Origin: Nageia nagi
Lineage: Eukaryota; Pinophyta
DNA: 64,000 bases
Assembly (NCBI GenBank): GCA_050084985.1
Contig: JBITNC010000001.1
Span: 73,904,001-73,968,000 of the forward strand
Direction: 5' to 3'
Part shown: in pieces, positions 1-12,692 of the stretch
How the letters are laid out: each line of letters begins with the position of its first letter
Position numbering within the stretch: the first letter of the stretch is position 1
Notes under the pieces: generated by a model
Told to the model about the DNA's origin: nothing
Seen by the model: the letters and a program-made list of their open reading frames with translations, nothing else
Databases searched by the model: none
Position numbers and translations under genes: made by a program

Positions 1-756
1 TCATACTTTCTATAAATGTATACCTAAGGAATGAATCTCTTGCAAAATGTTATAATAAATTTTGGCCAGTTTAGGTACTAGATTCCATGTGTATGCATTC
101 CACCACTCTAGTATAATATCCTAAAAATTGTATGTATCCCATATTATTTTGGTCTCTGAGAATAAGAACTTCATTGGAAAGCATATTTTTACTTCTTCTA
201 ACCATAATTTTGCTTGTTCACCTTCTTGCTTATAATTAAATTTTGAGATATGAGATTTCTTAAGGTTTGTTCCAAGTTCTTGCTCAATTATTTCCTAAAT
301 CTAGTCATTTGTCCCTTCAATTCTTGCTCTTCTTGGAATAGGTTCTTCTCTTAGAGGTTCAATCTATTGAGTCAATAGATTGTTTATTATTCTTTGCTTT
401 GCCACCTACTCTTATAGTCTCTTGATAGCTTCTTCTCCTCTATTGTTTTGGGTGGAATGACTTAAAGAAGTCTCATTATCATGGTTGGGAACCCTTCTAT
501 TGTAATTCTTATTATTTTATTTCTTGCATTTTGGCTCCTAACATTTCTTTGCTTTTCTTTGGCATTGATATTCAAGGAAGGCCATTTTCAATACCTTGTC
601 ATAGGTTTCCTAAAGATCTTATCAAATTTCTTCAGATTGCCATAATCTATGTCCACCAAATGGTATTGTTATTAGGCTCAAGCATACTCATCTTGACTTC
701 TTAAACTCTTACAACAAAATAATCATGGACCATAGGCTTGAGAGTTTGAACTTGAT
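1..756 (-). pseudogene. Ty3/gypsy gag fragment, copy A (left-truncated by window)
   Basis: Reading on the minus strand from the primer-binding site at 757-768, this stretch corresponds base for base, with scattered differences, to the gag N-terminal region of copy B at 2,971-3,692. The minus strand carries a start followed by residues resembling SMLEPNNNTIWW, soon broken by stops. Gag would form the particle core of a Ty3/gypsy retrotransposon, but this copy cannot encode it. The rest of gag and pol, if present, lies left of the window. The assignment rests on the adjacent PBS and LTR and on similarity to the chromovirus at 31.6-32.9 kb. Confidence 0.65.
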
Positions 757-768
757 GCTCTAATACCA
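757..768 (-). other. Primer-binding site (iMet-type), copy A
   Basis: On the minus strand this reads TGGTATTAGAGC, one mismatch from TGGTATCAGAGC, the usual plant LTR-retrotransposon site complementary to initiator methionine tRNA. It lies one base from the LTR that starts at 770. It fixes the element's orientation as minus. Confidence 0.75.
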
Positions 769-769
769 A

Positions 770-1531
770 TGTAGTGCATCCACATATTCCAAACATCTAA
801 AAATCTAAAAATTTAGACCTATTTTTTTATTATTTTAAACACTCAAATGATCTTGTAATATACCAAATGATCCACATGAGCTTGTCAATGCTACTAGCTA
901 GTTAGCACCCACATGGCAAGATTAGATATAATTTAGATTATCCAACCCTAATCAAATCTATTCTAGTGTTCACTCGATAACGTTCATCCTATTGAGGATA
1001 TACCTCATATGTTACCCCACCATTTCTACTTCATGAACTATGCAACAAATAGTTTGTATACGATATAGTGGTTTCTTATTCAGGTCCCATATCACTTGAG
1101 AGAACATAAATCCACTAGGTTATGCATCCTCACCCAATGATAAACCTCCAACTAAAAAGAGCAGATAGTTTATCCTAGGAAAACTTCCTTATGAGTGGGT
1201 AAACATCATTGCCTATGGAACATTCATCATACTCCTTTACACTATTCCTATTTGTTCCTATTTTGATCTCCTTGATTATTTTTGATTGTAGGATAACCTC
1301 TTCTTCCATAATATGGACTATATCGATATGTCTCTTCAGGGATATTAGGGTTAACTTATATTACTTTTGACTTTTACTTACCTTATTAATTGATCTACTT
1401 ACGATGTGTTCTTGTGTAAATGTACTAAGTTTCCTTCTAGGAATCATATGCAAGACTCTAGAGTTAATGGTATCAATCCTTAAAATTTGATTTATCTTTA
1501 ATACATACTTATATAGCATCAATAAATACTT
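770..1531 (-). repeat. Truncated gypsy LTR, copy A
   Basis: Begins with TGTAGTGC beside the primer-binding site and matches the first ~750 bases of LTR copy B (3,706-4,453). The match stops abruptly after the shared AATAAAT-CTT at 1,531, where copy B continues and this copy switches to unrelated AT-rich DNA. In element orientation this is the 3' (U5) end of a 5' LTR. The family is the same as the long LTRs at 23,430 and 32,912, which share the run of landmarks (Lys-rich A-tract, AGCATATCAATGCT, GCTAGT, AACACTCACATGG). Confidence 0.75.
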
Positions 1532-1532
1532 A

Positions 1533-1860
1533 GAATGTAAGTTTTGGGAGTTCAAAGTTTTTTGGTTAATACAAAATCTTGTAACTTAAAAAATAGAATC
1601 CTATTATTATCTTATTACTTAGAAAACAAGATCTTGATATTATAAAATAGGATCACTTCTTACATTAAAATATTGAACTAAAAATAAAAAATGGAATCTT
1701 TTATATTAAATAACAAAATCTCATTTATGTTTAAGTTCTCATCTTTAATGAGATCTTGTTATTTAAAAAACTATTTATGAAATAAGATCTCGTAATATAA
1801 ATGGGATCATTTTGTAAAATCTCATAATTTTTTACAAAACACTTAGTAGGACATTTGTTT
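1533..1860. repeat. AT-rich hairpin segment (MITE-like)
   Basis: This stretch holds many variants of AAAATAGGATC and CAAGATCTTG. It includes a clear inverted repeat: 1,706-1,725 (TTAAATAACAAAATCTCATT) pairs with 1,747-1,766 across a 21-base loop, with one mismatch. A shorter relative occurs near 19,640-19,700. It may be a small non-autonomous DNA element or the junction of a rearrangement. No coding potential is seen. Confidence 0.4.
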
Positions 1861-2109
1861 CCCTAAAAGTGTTTTATGACTTTGATGGTGAAGATGATGA
1901 TGAGTGTCTAGAAACAAAATCCTGCTCCTCCTCATCCTCTCTAGTGATGCTTTTGAGTGTTTCAGGTAGGCTCCAATCTTTAATTTCTCTCTTTTTTTCT
2001 TTCTTTCAAATGAAAAAATATGCTTTAATGAGGATTTCTTTGCATCAAATTTTTGATTTCAAATATGCTTTAATTCTATTTCAACATCCCTAGAGCACTA
2101 TCTAATAGG

Positions 2110-3692
2110 GTATTTTTGACCTAATCTAAACTTTACTTGCCACTCATTTGCTAAATATTTTGGTGTCTTTAACATGTCCTTAACTAAGGAATTTGAAATA
2201 AAATTATCTATAGCACCATATTCTATCAAAACCCTAAAATATTTTTCATAAGTTTTACTAGGGATTTGAAGAGGTGTGGCCTATCCTTTGGTCTATCCTA
2301 ATCTGATATCTAGAAAGATTTGATACTCTTTGGGAGGTACTATCTTAAAGGGAAATGATTGGCATAGTGAGCTCCACCATTATTCTTGTATCCATCTCAA
2401 GGAGCCTTCTTTTATTGTAAGAACTTGTCTTTAGGTGCATTCTAATTGCCTCTTAGATATGGAAATCCTTGACCATGGTTTTTAAAACCTTAATTTCCAT
2501 TCCTAGGGTTATGATTTTTCTTGTAGAACTAATAATTCCTTCTATAAAAATCCTTCTTCTTATAACCCTTATTTCTAAATGATCTCTTCTCAAATTTGGA
2601 GGAAGTACCATCCTTGTAACTATGATTATATTCCTTGATATTCTTATTACTTATTTGTTATGCTTTATGCTCTACACTTTTAATCTTCTAATGGATTTCC
2701 TTATATTTTTCATCTAAAAGATTATAGCTTACAAAGGTCTTCTTGATACCTAAATTGCTTTCTTTCCTTTTTGCAAGGTCATACACTTCTTCAAGCATTT
2801 TCAAATTTAGTACATTTACCACATTCTTAATCTTGGGATCTAACCCCATAAGGAATCTATGGACCATTATTTGATTCTTATCCTTTGGAATGTATTTAAG
2901 TAGCCTAACAAATCTTTGATGGTATCTCTAGACACTCATGGATCCTTACTAAAGAGTATAGTATTCCTCATACTTTCTATCATAGTATACCTGAGGAATG
3001 AATCTCTTGCAAAATGCTATAATAAATTTTGGCCACTTTAGGTACTATATTCCATGTGTATGTATTCCACCACTCTAGTATAATATCCTAAAACTTGTAT
3101 GTATCCCATATTATTTTAATCTCTGAGAATAAGAACTTCATTGGAAAGCAGATTTTTACTTCTTCTAACCATACTTTTGCTTGTTCACCTTCTTGCTTAT
3201 AATTAAATTTTGAGATATGAGCTTTCTTAAGGTTTGTTGCAAGTTCTTGCTCAATTATTTCCTAAATCTGGTCATTTGTGCCTTCAAGTCTTGCTTTTCT
3301 TGGAATAGGTTCTTCTCTTAGAGGTTCAATCCATTGATTTAATAAATTATTTATTATTTCTTTTTGCTTTGCCACCTACTCTTGTAATATCTTAATAGCT
3401 TATTCTCATCTATTTTTTTGGGTGGAATGACTTGAAGAAGTTTTGTTATCATGGTTGTGAACCCTTCTAGTGGAATTCCTTATTCCTTCAAGTTCTTGCA
3501 TTGATATTCATGGAAAGGCCATTTTCAATACCTTGTCACAAGTTTCCTAAAGATCTTATCACATGTATTTAGATTTACATAATTTATGTCCACCAAATGG
3601 TATTATTATTAGGCTCAAGCATAATCATCTTGACTTCTTAAACTCTTACAATAAAATAATCATGGACCATAGGTTCAAAGTTTGAACTTGAT
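2110..3692 (-). pseudogene. Ty3/gypsy gag-protease pseudogene, copy B
   Basis: Minus-strand remnants of gag followed by a retroviral-type aspartic protease. Gag is recognised by segments such as FLMGLDPKIK and KMLEEVYDLAKRK, which match the gag at 31.9-32.1 kb closely. The protease active-site region near 2,185-2,225 reads LIEYGAIDNFIS where the family has a DSGA-type motif, so the catalytic Asp is replaced by Glu. Several in-frame stops and shifts are present. Reverse transcriptase should follow to the left, but the sequence changes to unrelated DNA near 2,110, so pol is missing. The Ty3/gypsy assignment is firm; the left border is approximate. Confidence 0.7.
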
Positions 3693-3704
3693 GCTCTAAT
3701 ACCA
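3693..3704 (-). other. Primer-binding site (iMet-type), copy B
   Basis: The minus strand again reads TGGTATTAGAGC, identical to copy A, one base from the LTR start at 3,706. Confidence 0.75.
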
Positions 3705-3705
3705 C

Positions 3706-6700
3706 TGTAATGCATCCACATATTCCCAACATCTAAAAATATAAAAATTTAGACCTATTTTTTTATTAGTTTAAACACTCAAATGATCTTGTAATGGACC
3801 AGATGATCCACATGAGCTTATCAATGCTGCTAGCTAGTTAGCACCCACATGGCAAGATTGGCTATAATTTAGATTATTCAACCCTAATAAAATCTCTTCT
3901 AGTGTTCACTCCATAATGTTCATACTATTAAGGATACACCTCATATGTGACCCCACCATTTCTACTTCATTAACTATGCAACAAATAGTTTGTATATGAT
4001 ATAGTGGTTTCTTATTCAGGTCCCATATCACTTGAGAGAACATAAATCCACTAGGTTATGCATCCTCACCCAATGATAAACCCTCCAAATCATAAGAGTA
4101 GATAGTTTATCCTAGAAAAACTTCCTTATGAGTGGGTAAACATCATTACCTATGGAACATTCATCATACTCCTTTACACTTTATTTTGATCTCCTTGATT
4201 ATTTTTGTTTGTAGGATAACCTCTTCTTTCATAATATGGACTATATCAATATGTCTCTTTACGGATATTAGGGTTAACTTATATTAGTTTTGATTTTTAC
4301 TTACCTTATTAATTGATCTTCTTACGATGTGTTCTTGTGTAAAGTACTAAGTTTCCTTCTAGGAATCATATGCAAGACTCTAGAGTTAATGGTATCAATC
4401 CTTAAAATTTGATTTATCTTTAATACATACTTATATAGTATCAATAAATGCTTCCCTTGTATTAAGAATCCCTTTTCTCTTTATATAATGAAAATTATAT
4501 CTTGAGAGTGAAATGGGGTTTTTCAATCCTTATGCATACAAAAAAGACTATGATTATAAGGTTAAGGATCATAATTTTCCTACATTTTGATGTACTATCA
4601 TTACATAGGGATACTATGGTTTATCCATACAATAAGGGACTCCCCATATTATTATTTTTATAAGCAAGGTTTTATTGATAATATCCATGGTAATTTATTT
4701 TCTTTTATCATCCTATATTTATAATGTTCTTATATTCCCTTTTTCTTTCATTTAAGAATATATTTCAAATACTTATTAACAAGTAGATTATGCCACATAC
4801 AACATTAATGGATTACTTGTAATCAAACTTGTATTCCAAATAAATGTTACATAATGATACAAAGTATATTGAATTGGGGAAACCATTTTTATATTCACAA
4901 TAGGGTTCCCTTACAAATTCAAATAATAAAATTCATGGTATATATTTCAAATCTTGATCTAGAGTTCTTCAATACATCTTTGTCCTCTTGGTGTAGAGTC
5001 CCTAAGCCTCATCTTTTGAGCTTTCCCAAATATCAAGGTGACTAGATTGAGTACTAAAAAAGGTGGTGAGTTTTGAGGATCAATACAAACCTTTACAAAT
5101 TCATGATGCAAATGATTTATGACATCTCATTCTTTTAAAATCATTCTATGGAACTCTGGAGGTTTTAGGTCCATTCTAGGACTACCTCCCTTCCTTGGTC
5201 ACATGGTAAAAAATTTAGCATCTAATCCATACACATGTATCCTTATCAAACTATTGTTATGACTCCCTCATATCATACATATTTCTTGATTGATTCATTA
5301 TAATTTAACGATGCTCTTTATCACATAACTACATACATCTTTACCATTTTACAAAAGAAAAGTAATTTACCCTTTTCTATGTGTAACAAATATTGGAATA
5401 TTTATTTACTACCTCTATTTACTAGTACCAAATGTGTGTGTGTGTGTGTGTGTGTGTGTATCATCTAATTTATTTGATTCTAAAAGATTATTACTTCACA
5501 TCAATCTCTTTAAAATGGTTTTCATTAAATGTGTGATTAATTACAACACTTTAAAAAGGGAAAGGGATTTGTATGGTGGTTTAAAATGAATACCACCTAA
5601 TATTTATGGCTAAAACCAAAGTAAATGATTGTTTTGAATATATTCCTTGTCATGCATGCTGATGTGTTATGAGGACTTGAATCAGGTTACATGGTATGGA
5701 GGAGAGCCTCAATGACTTATGTAGTGGTAAATAATGATCAGTTAATCATTCTTTCATCTATAAAAGTGATCTACATACATTTATATTATTTTATAAACTC
5801 AATATAAGGCATCTATCAAGGATTTGGTGGCCTATATACCTACAAATTTGGCCATACACATAGATTCAGAAGTGCACAAATAATGATGGAATCATTGAGA
5901 CAAGTGACTATGCAATATGTAATACTCTTAATGTGAGGATGAGATACTCCTATCTAGACTTAGAATCCTCAAGAAAATATCATCCAAAAGTATTTTTTTT
6001 CTATTACCTATAAATAGTATCATTTGGGATTGAATGAAAGCTAGGGAAAAGTCCTGAGATAGGCACTTGAACGAGGCATAAGGTTTCTTGGTACATGAGG
6101 GCATCATCAAGTAGCATAGGATGGAGAGTTGAGAATAGATAGGGGAAGAGAAAACAAAATGTGTATGTGCCCATTCTAAAGTGGAAGGAATAGAAACAAG
6201 ACTCAGAATGGTTTACCATGATATCTTATAGAGTTCTCATCAAACAATTTGTTCTTATGCCATACTATTGACATTGACTATGGAGATCTAAATTGGAAGG
6301 AGTATTGCATGGAAGCTTAAAATGGTATACTCTCATAACCATTTGAGATTGCCATTCTATGGTAGCATATGCACAGGGGAGTGAAGTCAAAAGAGCTTGC
6401 AAGGAAGGTGAAACTTAAAGCTGAGATTTGGGTTTTCATGGACTCTCGTGACAAAATAATTGAATAGTCTTTTAAATCAAATATCTAATATGAATATTTT
6501 ACATATATCATTTCTAATAAAAACTTCCCATCATCATGGTTAAAATAATAAACTACTCTCCTTTCTATTTAAAAAATAAATAAATTGTACCAAGCTATCA
6601 CAAGTCAAATAATACAAATAACATGTCCATACAATAAAATAGAGATTAATATCATCAATTAACATTTTGTAAATATTTATTAAACATTAATTTTGTTATA

Positions 6701-7723
6701 ACATACTAAATAACACCAAATAAATCCATAACTTAACTAGGCATTTTATCTTTAGTATCAAGGGAATACACTTGGGCTTGAGTGAAAGGTTTTCTTTCTC
6801 CATAGGACTCTAGGTTAGGTTGAGAAGAAAAGAAAATTATGAGATATGAGGTAATAGTAGTAGCATATTTTTCCTAAGGTTCCATCTCTTTATTTATAGC
6901 TAAGGAGACTCAAATATTTCTAAATAAATATCTACTCATCCCCTTCAATTATTTTTGTGGGGAAGATGTCAGTTTTTTTTTCGAGTTGGGTCTAAATTAA
7001 ATTTCTTAGCAAGTGTGTTGTCATAAAATATTTTGGACTCTTTTATATTAGCTTAAAAATTGAACACAATTATTTCATACACCTAACATAAAGAAATAAG
7101 GTAGGTGGGTATCATATCTCAATTATTTTCACAACCTACCAAAATACCCTTGTAACATCCACAAAGTGACAATAGTCCTTTCCAACTATTACTTTTAAAT
7201 TTAACCCCATTTTGCTAAAAACCTTAAGTAAAAATTCAAATTCAAAAGAATAAAATATTCCTTGCCTCTTTTGTAATAAATTTTAAAAACACATAACAAA
7301 GTTTTAACACTCTTTTACCTATAGTGATCACTTCTTCCTATATGGTAAATTCATTAGTACATATAGACATCCACACATTCATTATCAAAATTGATAATCA
7401 TGTTTAATAGTTGTATCATGCATCTAAATAATCTATGATGATCATTAGGGTCTGGTAGTAAACCAATGCCAATAATTTCCTCACTCTTACCCTTATGTTC
7501 TCATCACCAACTCATCCTTGGTCCCTTGGGTCTTTATCTACACTATCCATCTCGAGTCAACCTATAACCTTTGTCAAAAAAACTCTTGGATCCAACATCA
7601 AACCAAAATAAATAAAACATATCTCTATCCAAAAATAGCCATCACATAACATAATTCAAACTTAATCTCATTATAATCCTCAATAGTACTCGAGTCTTAA
7701 TAGTGCAATTGGGTGGTTCATTA
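3706..7723 (-). repeat. Gypsy long LTR, copy B
   Basis: Left border TGTAATGC follows the primer-binding site. Near the right border GTGCAATTGGGTGG matches the end of the chromovirus LTR at 28,342 (GTGCAATTGGGTGGG), though the terminal TTACA is eroded to TTCATTA. Intermediate landmarks, for example the CTACCTCCCTTCCTTGGTCA region near 5,185, also recur in the LTR at ~25,900. Length about 4.0 kb. In element orientation it is the 5' LTR, so the element's body lies to the left. It contains a TG microsatellite. No intact internal gene is seen. Confidence 0.65.
5433..5459. repeat. (TG)n microsatellite
   Basis: About thirteen uninterrupted TG dinucleotides inside the long LTR. Likely length-polymorphic; no function suggested. 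Confidence 0.95.
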
Positions 7724-8170
7724 AAATTAAGTTAAAATTAGTGTTAATTATGCTTAAATCAAGGTTAATTATGGTTAATTAGGCTTAAATGAGGGGATTC
7801 ACATAATTTTATAACTTTATAAAAAAATTGGATATGATAACTTTGTATAAAAAATAGATTTTATATCTTTATAAAAAAATTCTATAAAGTTTTTTATAAG
7901 AAAAATAGATAAATTATAACTTTATAACAAAGTATACAAAGAAATAGATTTTATAACTTTATAAAAAAATTAGATTTTTTTTTATAAGGGTAAATTTCTC
8001 TTAGGGATCTTTTTATATAGGGTACCAAAACCTATTTTTACATCATGGATTTTCAATGACTGTAGATTTGATTCCCATTCTAACCTATACTAAACTAATC
8101 TAGCACAAACTATTTATGAGTCCTCTATGGTCTTTGTAGAGCTATCTTTACTAAAATCATATGTTATTAT
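7724..8170. repeat. AT-rich spacer with TTATAACTTTATAAA repeats
   Basis: From about 7,800 to 7,985 variants of a ~28-30 base unit built on TTATAACTTTATAAAAAA and TAGATTTT are repeated. The same motif reappears at 9,484-9,600 on the other side of the DUF4283 pseudogene. Otherwise nothing coding is seen here. Confidence 0.6.
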
Positions 8171-8172
8171 CA

Positions 8173-9472
8173 CTACATTTTGCTAATTCTGAAAAATGCA
8201 TTTATGCATTTCAAACTTCTCAAATAATATTTATGATGAGAATCCTTTGCATCTTCAAATGGAGCTTCATATTTTACTTTATGATGTCTTTCAAAATTCT
8301 TCAAAAATCTAAATGATATTTCCATTGCTTTTTCCTTTTAAGAACTTCATGGAACTATTTTTGGAATATTTTCTTTTATTATAATATTTTGTTGTGTTGA
8401 TGGCTTTATGATTGACATTGTATGATTTTCCTCCTCATTCATGAGGGAGCCAACTATTAGGCCATAACCAAGATATTAAAACCACCCCTTATGTTCTTTG
8501 ATATCTTGGACTTCGAGGGGTTCACCTTTTATGAATATGTTCAAGTTGATATCTTGATCAGCCTCTTGAGGATCACCACCAACAATGCTACCAAAAAGTT
8601 AATATTGTAAAGGATCTATTTTAGAAGAGAAAATTGATGGAGGCTCATGTTGTTTATTAGCTTGGCAATTCCTCTTCAAATGGTCAAACAATTGACAATG
8701 GTAACATCTCAAATAATAATTTTCATACTCAATATGCTATATCGAATTCCACCATTGAGAAGTTAGAGTAATTGATTCCAACCAAGGTTCCATAGTATTC
8801 ATCCATACTGCAAATCATTCTTTTTATAGGTTCTATTTATTATTGATATTTTTCATGGTATATTCATTAGGCCCAATGAAAGAACTAATAACATTACAAT
8901 TCTTCCTGATGGTCCATTAAATTTTGTATTCAACTAAAAGGTCATACAAATTAACCATTATAGGTAATTTGATGATCTTTTCTGATAGGGAATCAAAATT
9001 AGATGACCACTATAAATTATGTATTCTTTTTTTCCCAAAAAGCTTTCATATTTTCATTCTAAGGCTTCCTACATATCCTTAGGATTTTCAAAAATAACCA
9101 TGAAAAAATTGAATGGAAGAAGAGAGATATTGATCCTACAATCCCAACATTCATTAGAAAAATTCATCAAATTCTTCCAACATGGGCATTTACCTTTTAA
9201 CTAGAAGATGATTTCCCAAGATTTTAAATCTTTAATGATACAACCAAAATCCTCATCCTTATTTTTCAATGAAATGGATGTGGTAACTTCTAGGCTACTT
9301 CATGAAGGTCATCCATTTTCAAGAATCCATTGCAAATTAGTATCATAATAGGTTATTTTTTCAATGTTCACATTGCTTCTCCATTGTAGTTTCTAGGTTT
9401 TTCATTAGTTGTAGTATCAATGGGACCAAGACTATCAGTTTGTGAACATAAAAATTTTCCCCAACTTCCCAT
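8173..9472 (-). pseudogene. DUF4283 / CCHC zinc-knuckle protein remnant (LINE ORF1 type)
   Basis: A minus-strand coding remnant running from an ATG at 9,472-9,470 to a stop at 8,173, interrupted by stops and shifts. The central part resembles DUF4283 (NFFMVIFENPKDM, then YSGHLIFDSL). Further on, 8,665-8,706 encodes a C-x2-C-x4-H-x4-C knuckle, CYHCQLFDHLKRNC, which fits a nucleic-acid-binding protein. In plants this pairing is typical of the first ORF of L1-type LINEs, a nucleic-acid chaperone working with ORF2 reverse transcriptase. No ORF2 follows; the sequence to the left becomes AT repeats and then the gypsy LTR. A retrotransposon gag of another class is the alternative. Confidence 0.6.
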
Positions 9473-9483
9473 TTCTCTCTTAA

Positions 9484-9600
9484 GACCTGATGTTTCTATA
9501 TTAAAAAATTTAGATTTTATAACTTTATAAACAATTTATATTTTATAACTTTAAAAAACATTTATAACTTTATATAAAAAAAATTATAATTTAATAAAGG
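9484..9600. repeat. AT-rich repeat matching 7.8-8.0 kb
   Basis: Repeats of TTTATAACTTTATAAA-like units, the same motif as at 7,800-7,985. The two blocks bracket the DUF4283 pseudogene. Confidence 0.55.
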
Positions 9601-11460
9601 AATATATCTTAAAAATTATAGATCAAATTATATTATTCTAAAGATATATATCTATCATTTCATCTATAGGTAACTTTGTAAACCATTCACTTACAAACTT
9701 TGGCAAGCTCAACATGAGATTGGTACATACCATTCTTTATTTTACATGCTTAGTTGGACTTCCTTAACCCTTTTCAAATATTTTATTTCAATGGATAATA
9801 TGTAGTTTATTTATTAGTTTATAACACTTTAGATGTCACACAATATTTATTGGTTAAAATAAGAACATCCCTCCTCTCAATGAGGAACAATGGAAAGCCT
9901 ACAAAAATATAAAACTATCACTTATAAAAAAACATTCTTAGATATTTTATATGGTGTACATTACTAGTATATTTAGTTACCAAATCATCTATATAAGTTT
10001 CCATGATAGTATACATGAAATCATGACAAATTACTATCATTTTCCTTCTGTATGTTGCTTATGCATTCTTACAATTGAAAGACATTGTATTATAGTAGAA
10101 TACTAGTCATAGAGTCATAAGAAGTATCTTATGTTGATTTTTTGATACAAATTGAATATAATTATATGCTATTAATTCATCCATAGGATACAAAAGTACA
10201 CATCATGAGAAGGGAAATGCATTCTTAAAGTAAGCTTTATTAATATATTTGAAATTAGTATGTACATACAAATTCTCTTTATTTTCAAAGATATTAATAA
10301 ATCTTCTACATTATTATATTATTATATATCTAATCAAAATAATTGATTGGTTAGATATAAATCTAATGTTTAAAAGTTCTTAAACCTATTTTTTTAATTG
10401 AAAATCTATTTTCAGTTACTTTTATGGAATTTATAAGTTTTGTGTTGAGTTTCACAATAATTAGGGATCTAAAACCAATATGTCTTATATTACCAAGAAA
10501 ATATATTATTGTTTTTCTTAAATAAAGGAGTGAATTGACCTTATGTTTTATCATATAGTGTCACACTAGGTTTTAAAATTGTACATTCAATTTCATTTTC
10601 TATATTAATATATATTGTTTCCTCATTCAGTAAAGGAAATTAGTCTTGAAATTAATCTAGTGTAGAAATAATTTATTATCATCATCTAAGTCTATTCTTC
10701 CTATTTTCAAATAATAAATTATTTCTTAGGTTAAAATATTTGTAATTAATATATTATTTCCAAAAAAGTGAGTATATTGAAATAAGAATAATAAGAAAAA
10801 AATAATAATGGAAGAAAAGATAAGGACATATTTAACTGTGATGTAAAGTTATATTTCCAATAAATTATCTCAAGATAAAATAAATTATACCAAAAACTAT
10901 ATATATTCTTGAATTTACTATTCTATCTAGTAAGTGAATTGAATGAATAAAATAACCTTTAAATATAGATTCTAGAGAAGATATAGTCAATGCTCAAAAT
11001 CTAGAATAAGATGTGACCTAGAAAACAATGGCTTAGAGAAAGATTTGCACTTATCTCAGATGTTGCAAGGGACTAGAACGACCTTAGTAATGATCAACCT
11101 TATCATAAAAATTCATGATTTCATTACACTCTGGATAATATTTTTGAAAGAAGAGAGCCTATTCAAACAATAAAAACATTCATTTAACAATTTTTAACTA
11201 CTTTTTGATAGATTTCTAATGTACTAAAATACAATTTTAATATTTTATTATGTTCAACATAATAAAATGTATTTTTAAGATACTCAGGTAATATGTTGAA
11301 GTAATTTAATATTGGTAAGTTATATTTTTATGTTTCTTAGAGGTTGAGTGTTACAAGTTTCATTTAATAGTCATAAAAGTTTGTCTAGATTTACTAAAAT
11401 ACTAAGATCTAGATTCAAATTTATTTAAATTTATTATTCTAATTATTAACATGTAGGTGA
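9601..11460. other. AT-rich stretch without recognisable genes
   Basis: No sustained coding pattern, terminal repeats or tandem arrays were recognised. Short open frames here have AT-driven composition and no motif. Confidence 0.5.
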
Positions 11461-11520
11461 CCTTTGGTTTTCATGGATCAATCATATCATAGTGACAATT
11501 TCTGTATACATGATATATGT

Positions 11521-11558
11521 TTTGAGGCAATCAAATATGTTTTGAGGCAATCAAATAT
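11521..11558. repeat. 20-bp tandem duplication
   Basis: TTTGAGGCAATCAAATATGT is followed directly by a second copy that is exact for 18 bases. A simple local duplication just upstream of the Pro-rich remnant. Confidence 0.85.
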
Positions 11559-11559
11559 C

Positions 11560-11800
11560 TCCCACATAATCCACCCCATACACCTCAAAACCCCCAAATA
11601 TACCCTTGATGCCTCAAAACCCTCCACCTTCACCCTCTCAATATCAAAATTTTCTACCTCCACCCCCTCCACCTCAAAATCCCATACTCCCACCACTTGT
11701 ATGAGATTAGACTCACTTGTAAGAAAATATTAATGAAAAAATCAATGTGATACAAGATAGAGTCAATGAAATCCAAAACATACATCATGTTCCTCCATAT
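11560..11800 (+). pseudogene. Pro-rich low-complexity coding remnant
   Basis: A CCT/CCA-rich stretch. One frame reads PPPSPSQYQNFLPPPPPP, and after a few stops ENINEKINVIQDRVNEIQ follows, a pattern like the Pro-rich linker and coiled region of some plant transposon or gag proteins. It is too short and broken to identify. The composition contrasts sharply with the AT-rich surroundings. Confidence 0.3.
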
Positions 11801-12692
11801 GGCTAGTATAGTTTGCATATTTAATGCAAATTATAGTTGATACTATTAGTTCAATCGTTGTAGATATTACTACTTTTTGCTCATGGAGTGAGGAGAGAAG
11901 ATAATTTTATTCAAATAAAATATCCTATAATAAGATCAATGATATTTATATCACAAATTAAATATATGAATATGTCATTGATTCAACTAGTTATCAACCA
12001 ATCCTTTCTACCAAAAAAATAATTTCAATTAGGTGGTGTACCCATAAATAGATAGCTCAATATTTTTGGGATTAATGGTGGATGGTATTTGATCATTCAC
12101 CACATGGTAATGGGAGCAATGTCACCATGTATTTTTTATGGAAATTACATTTGAAATATGTTATAATTTTAAAACCCAATTTTTTTATATGATATCATTT
12201 TAGGATGTTAGTGTTGGTATGGCACAACATAAGGTGGGGGTACAGGTTAATTCAAATTGACCCATATGTCAAGCACATATTATTGCTCCTCCTTCTATTA
12301 TTATTGCACTTATTCATATTGAGGTGGTGATTTCAGTACTAGGAGCATTGAGTTATCTTTCAAGGAGTCTCATTGAACAAGCTACTAATGTGTAGCCAAA
12401 TTTAGTGAGCTTAAAGATAATCAAGGAGATACTAAAGCCTCATTAAAGCTTAAATAATTAAGGAGTCTCATTGATTCCACACATGTGACAAAATTTATAT
12501 CAAATATGCTATAAAACCATTATTGTATCCACTTCATGTGATTCAACATCATTTATGGAAATGTTATTTACTAGTGATCTTCCTAGTACATACATACATT
12601 CCATATTTGAAATGTGTTTAATGTATATCTATTTTAAATTTAACAAGAATCATATACAACTAATATAAATTTTTAATATATATATGGGATCT

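Noticed and set aside
11464-11733. 89-codon Ser/Thr-rich frame and the opposing minus-strand frame
   Set aside because: Both are shadows of a C-rich low-complexity stretch; a third frame gives a more plausible Pro-rich reading, itself broken.
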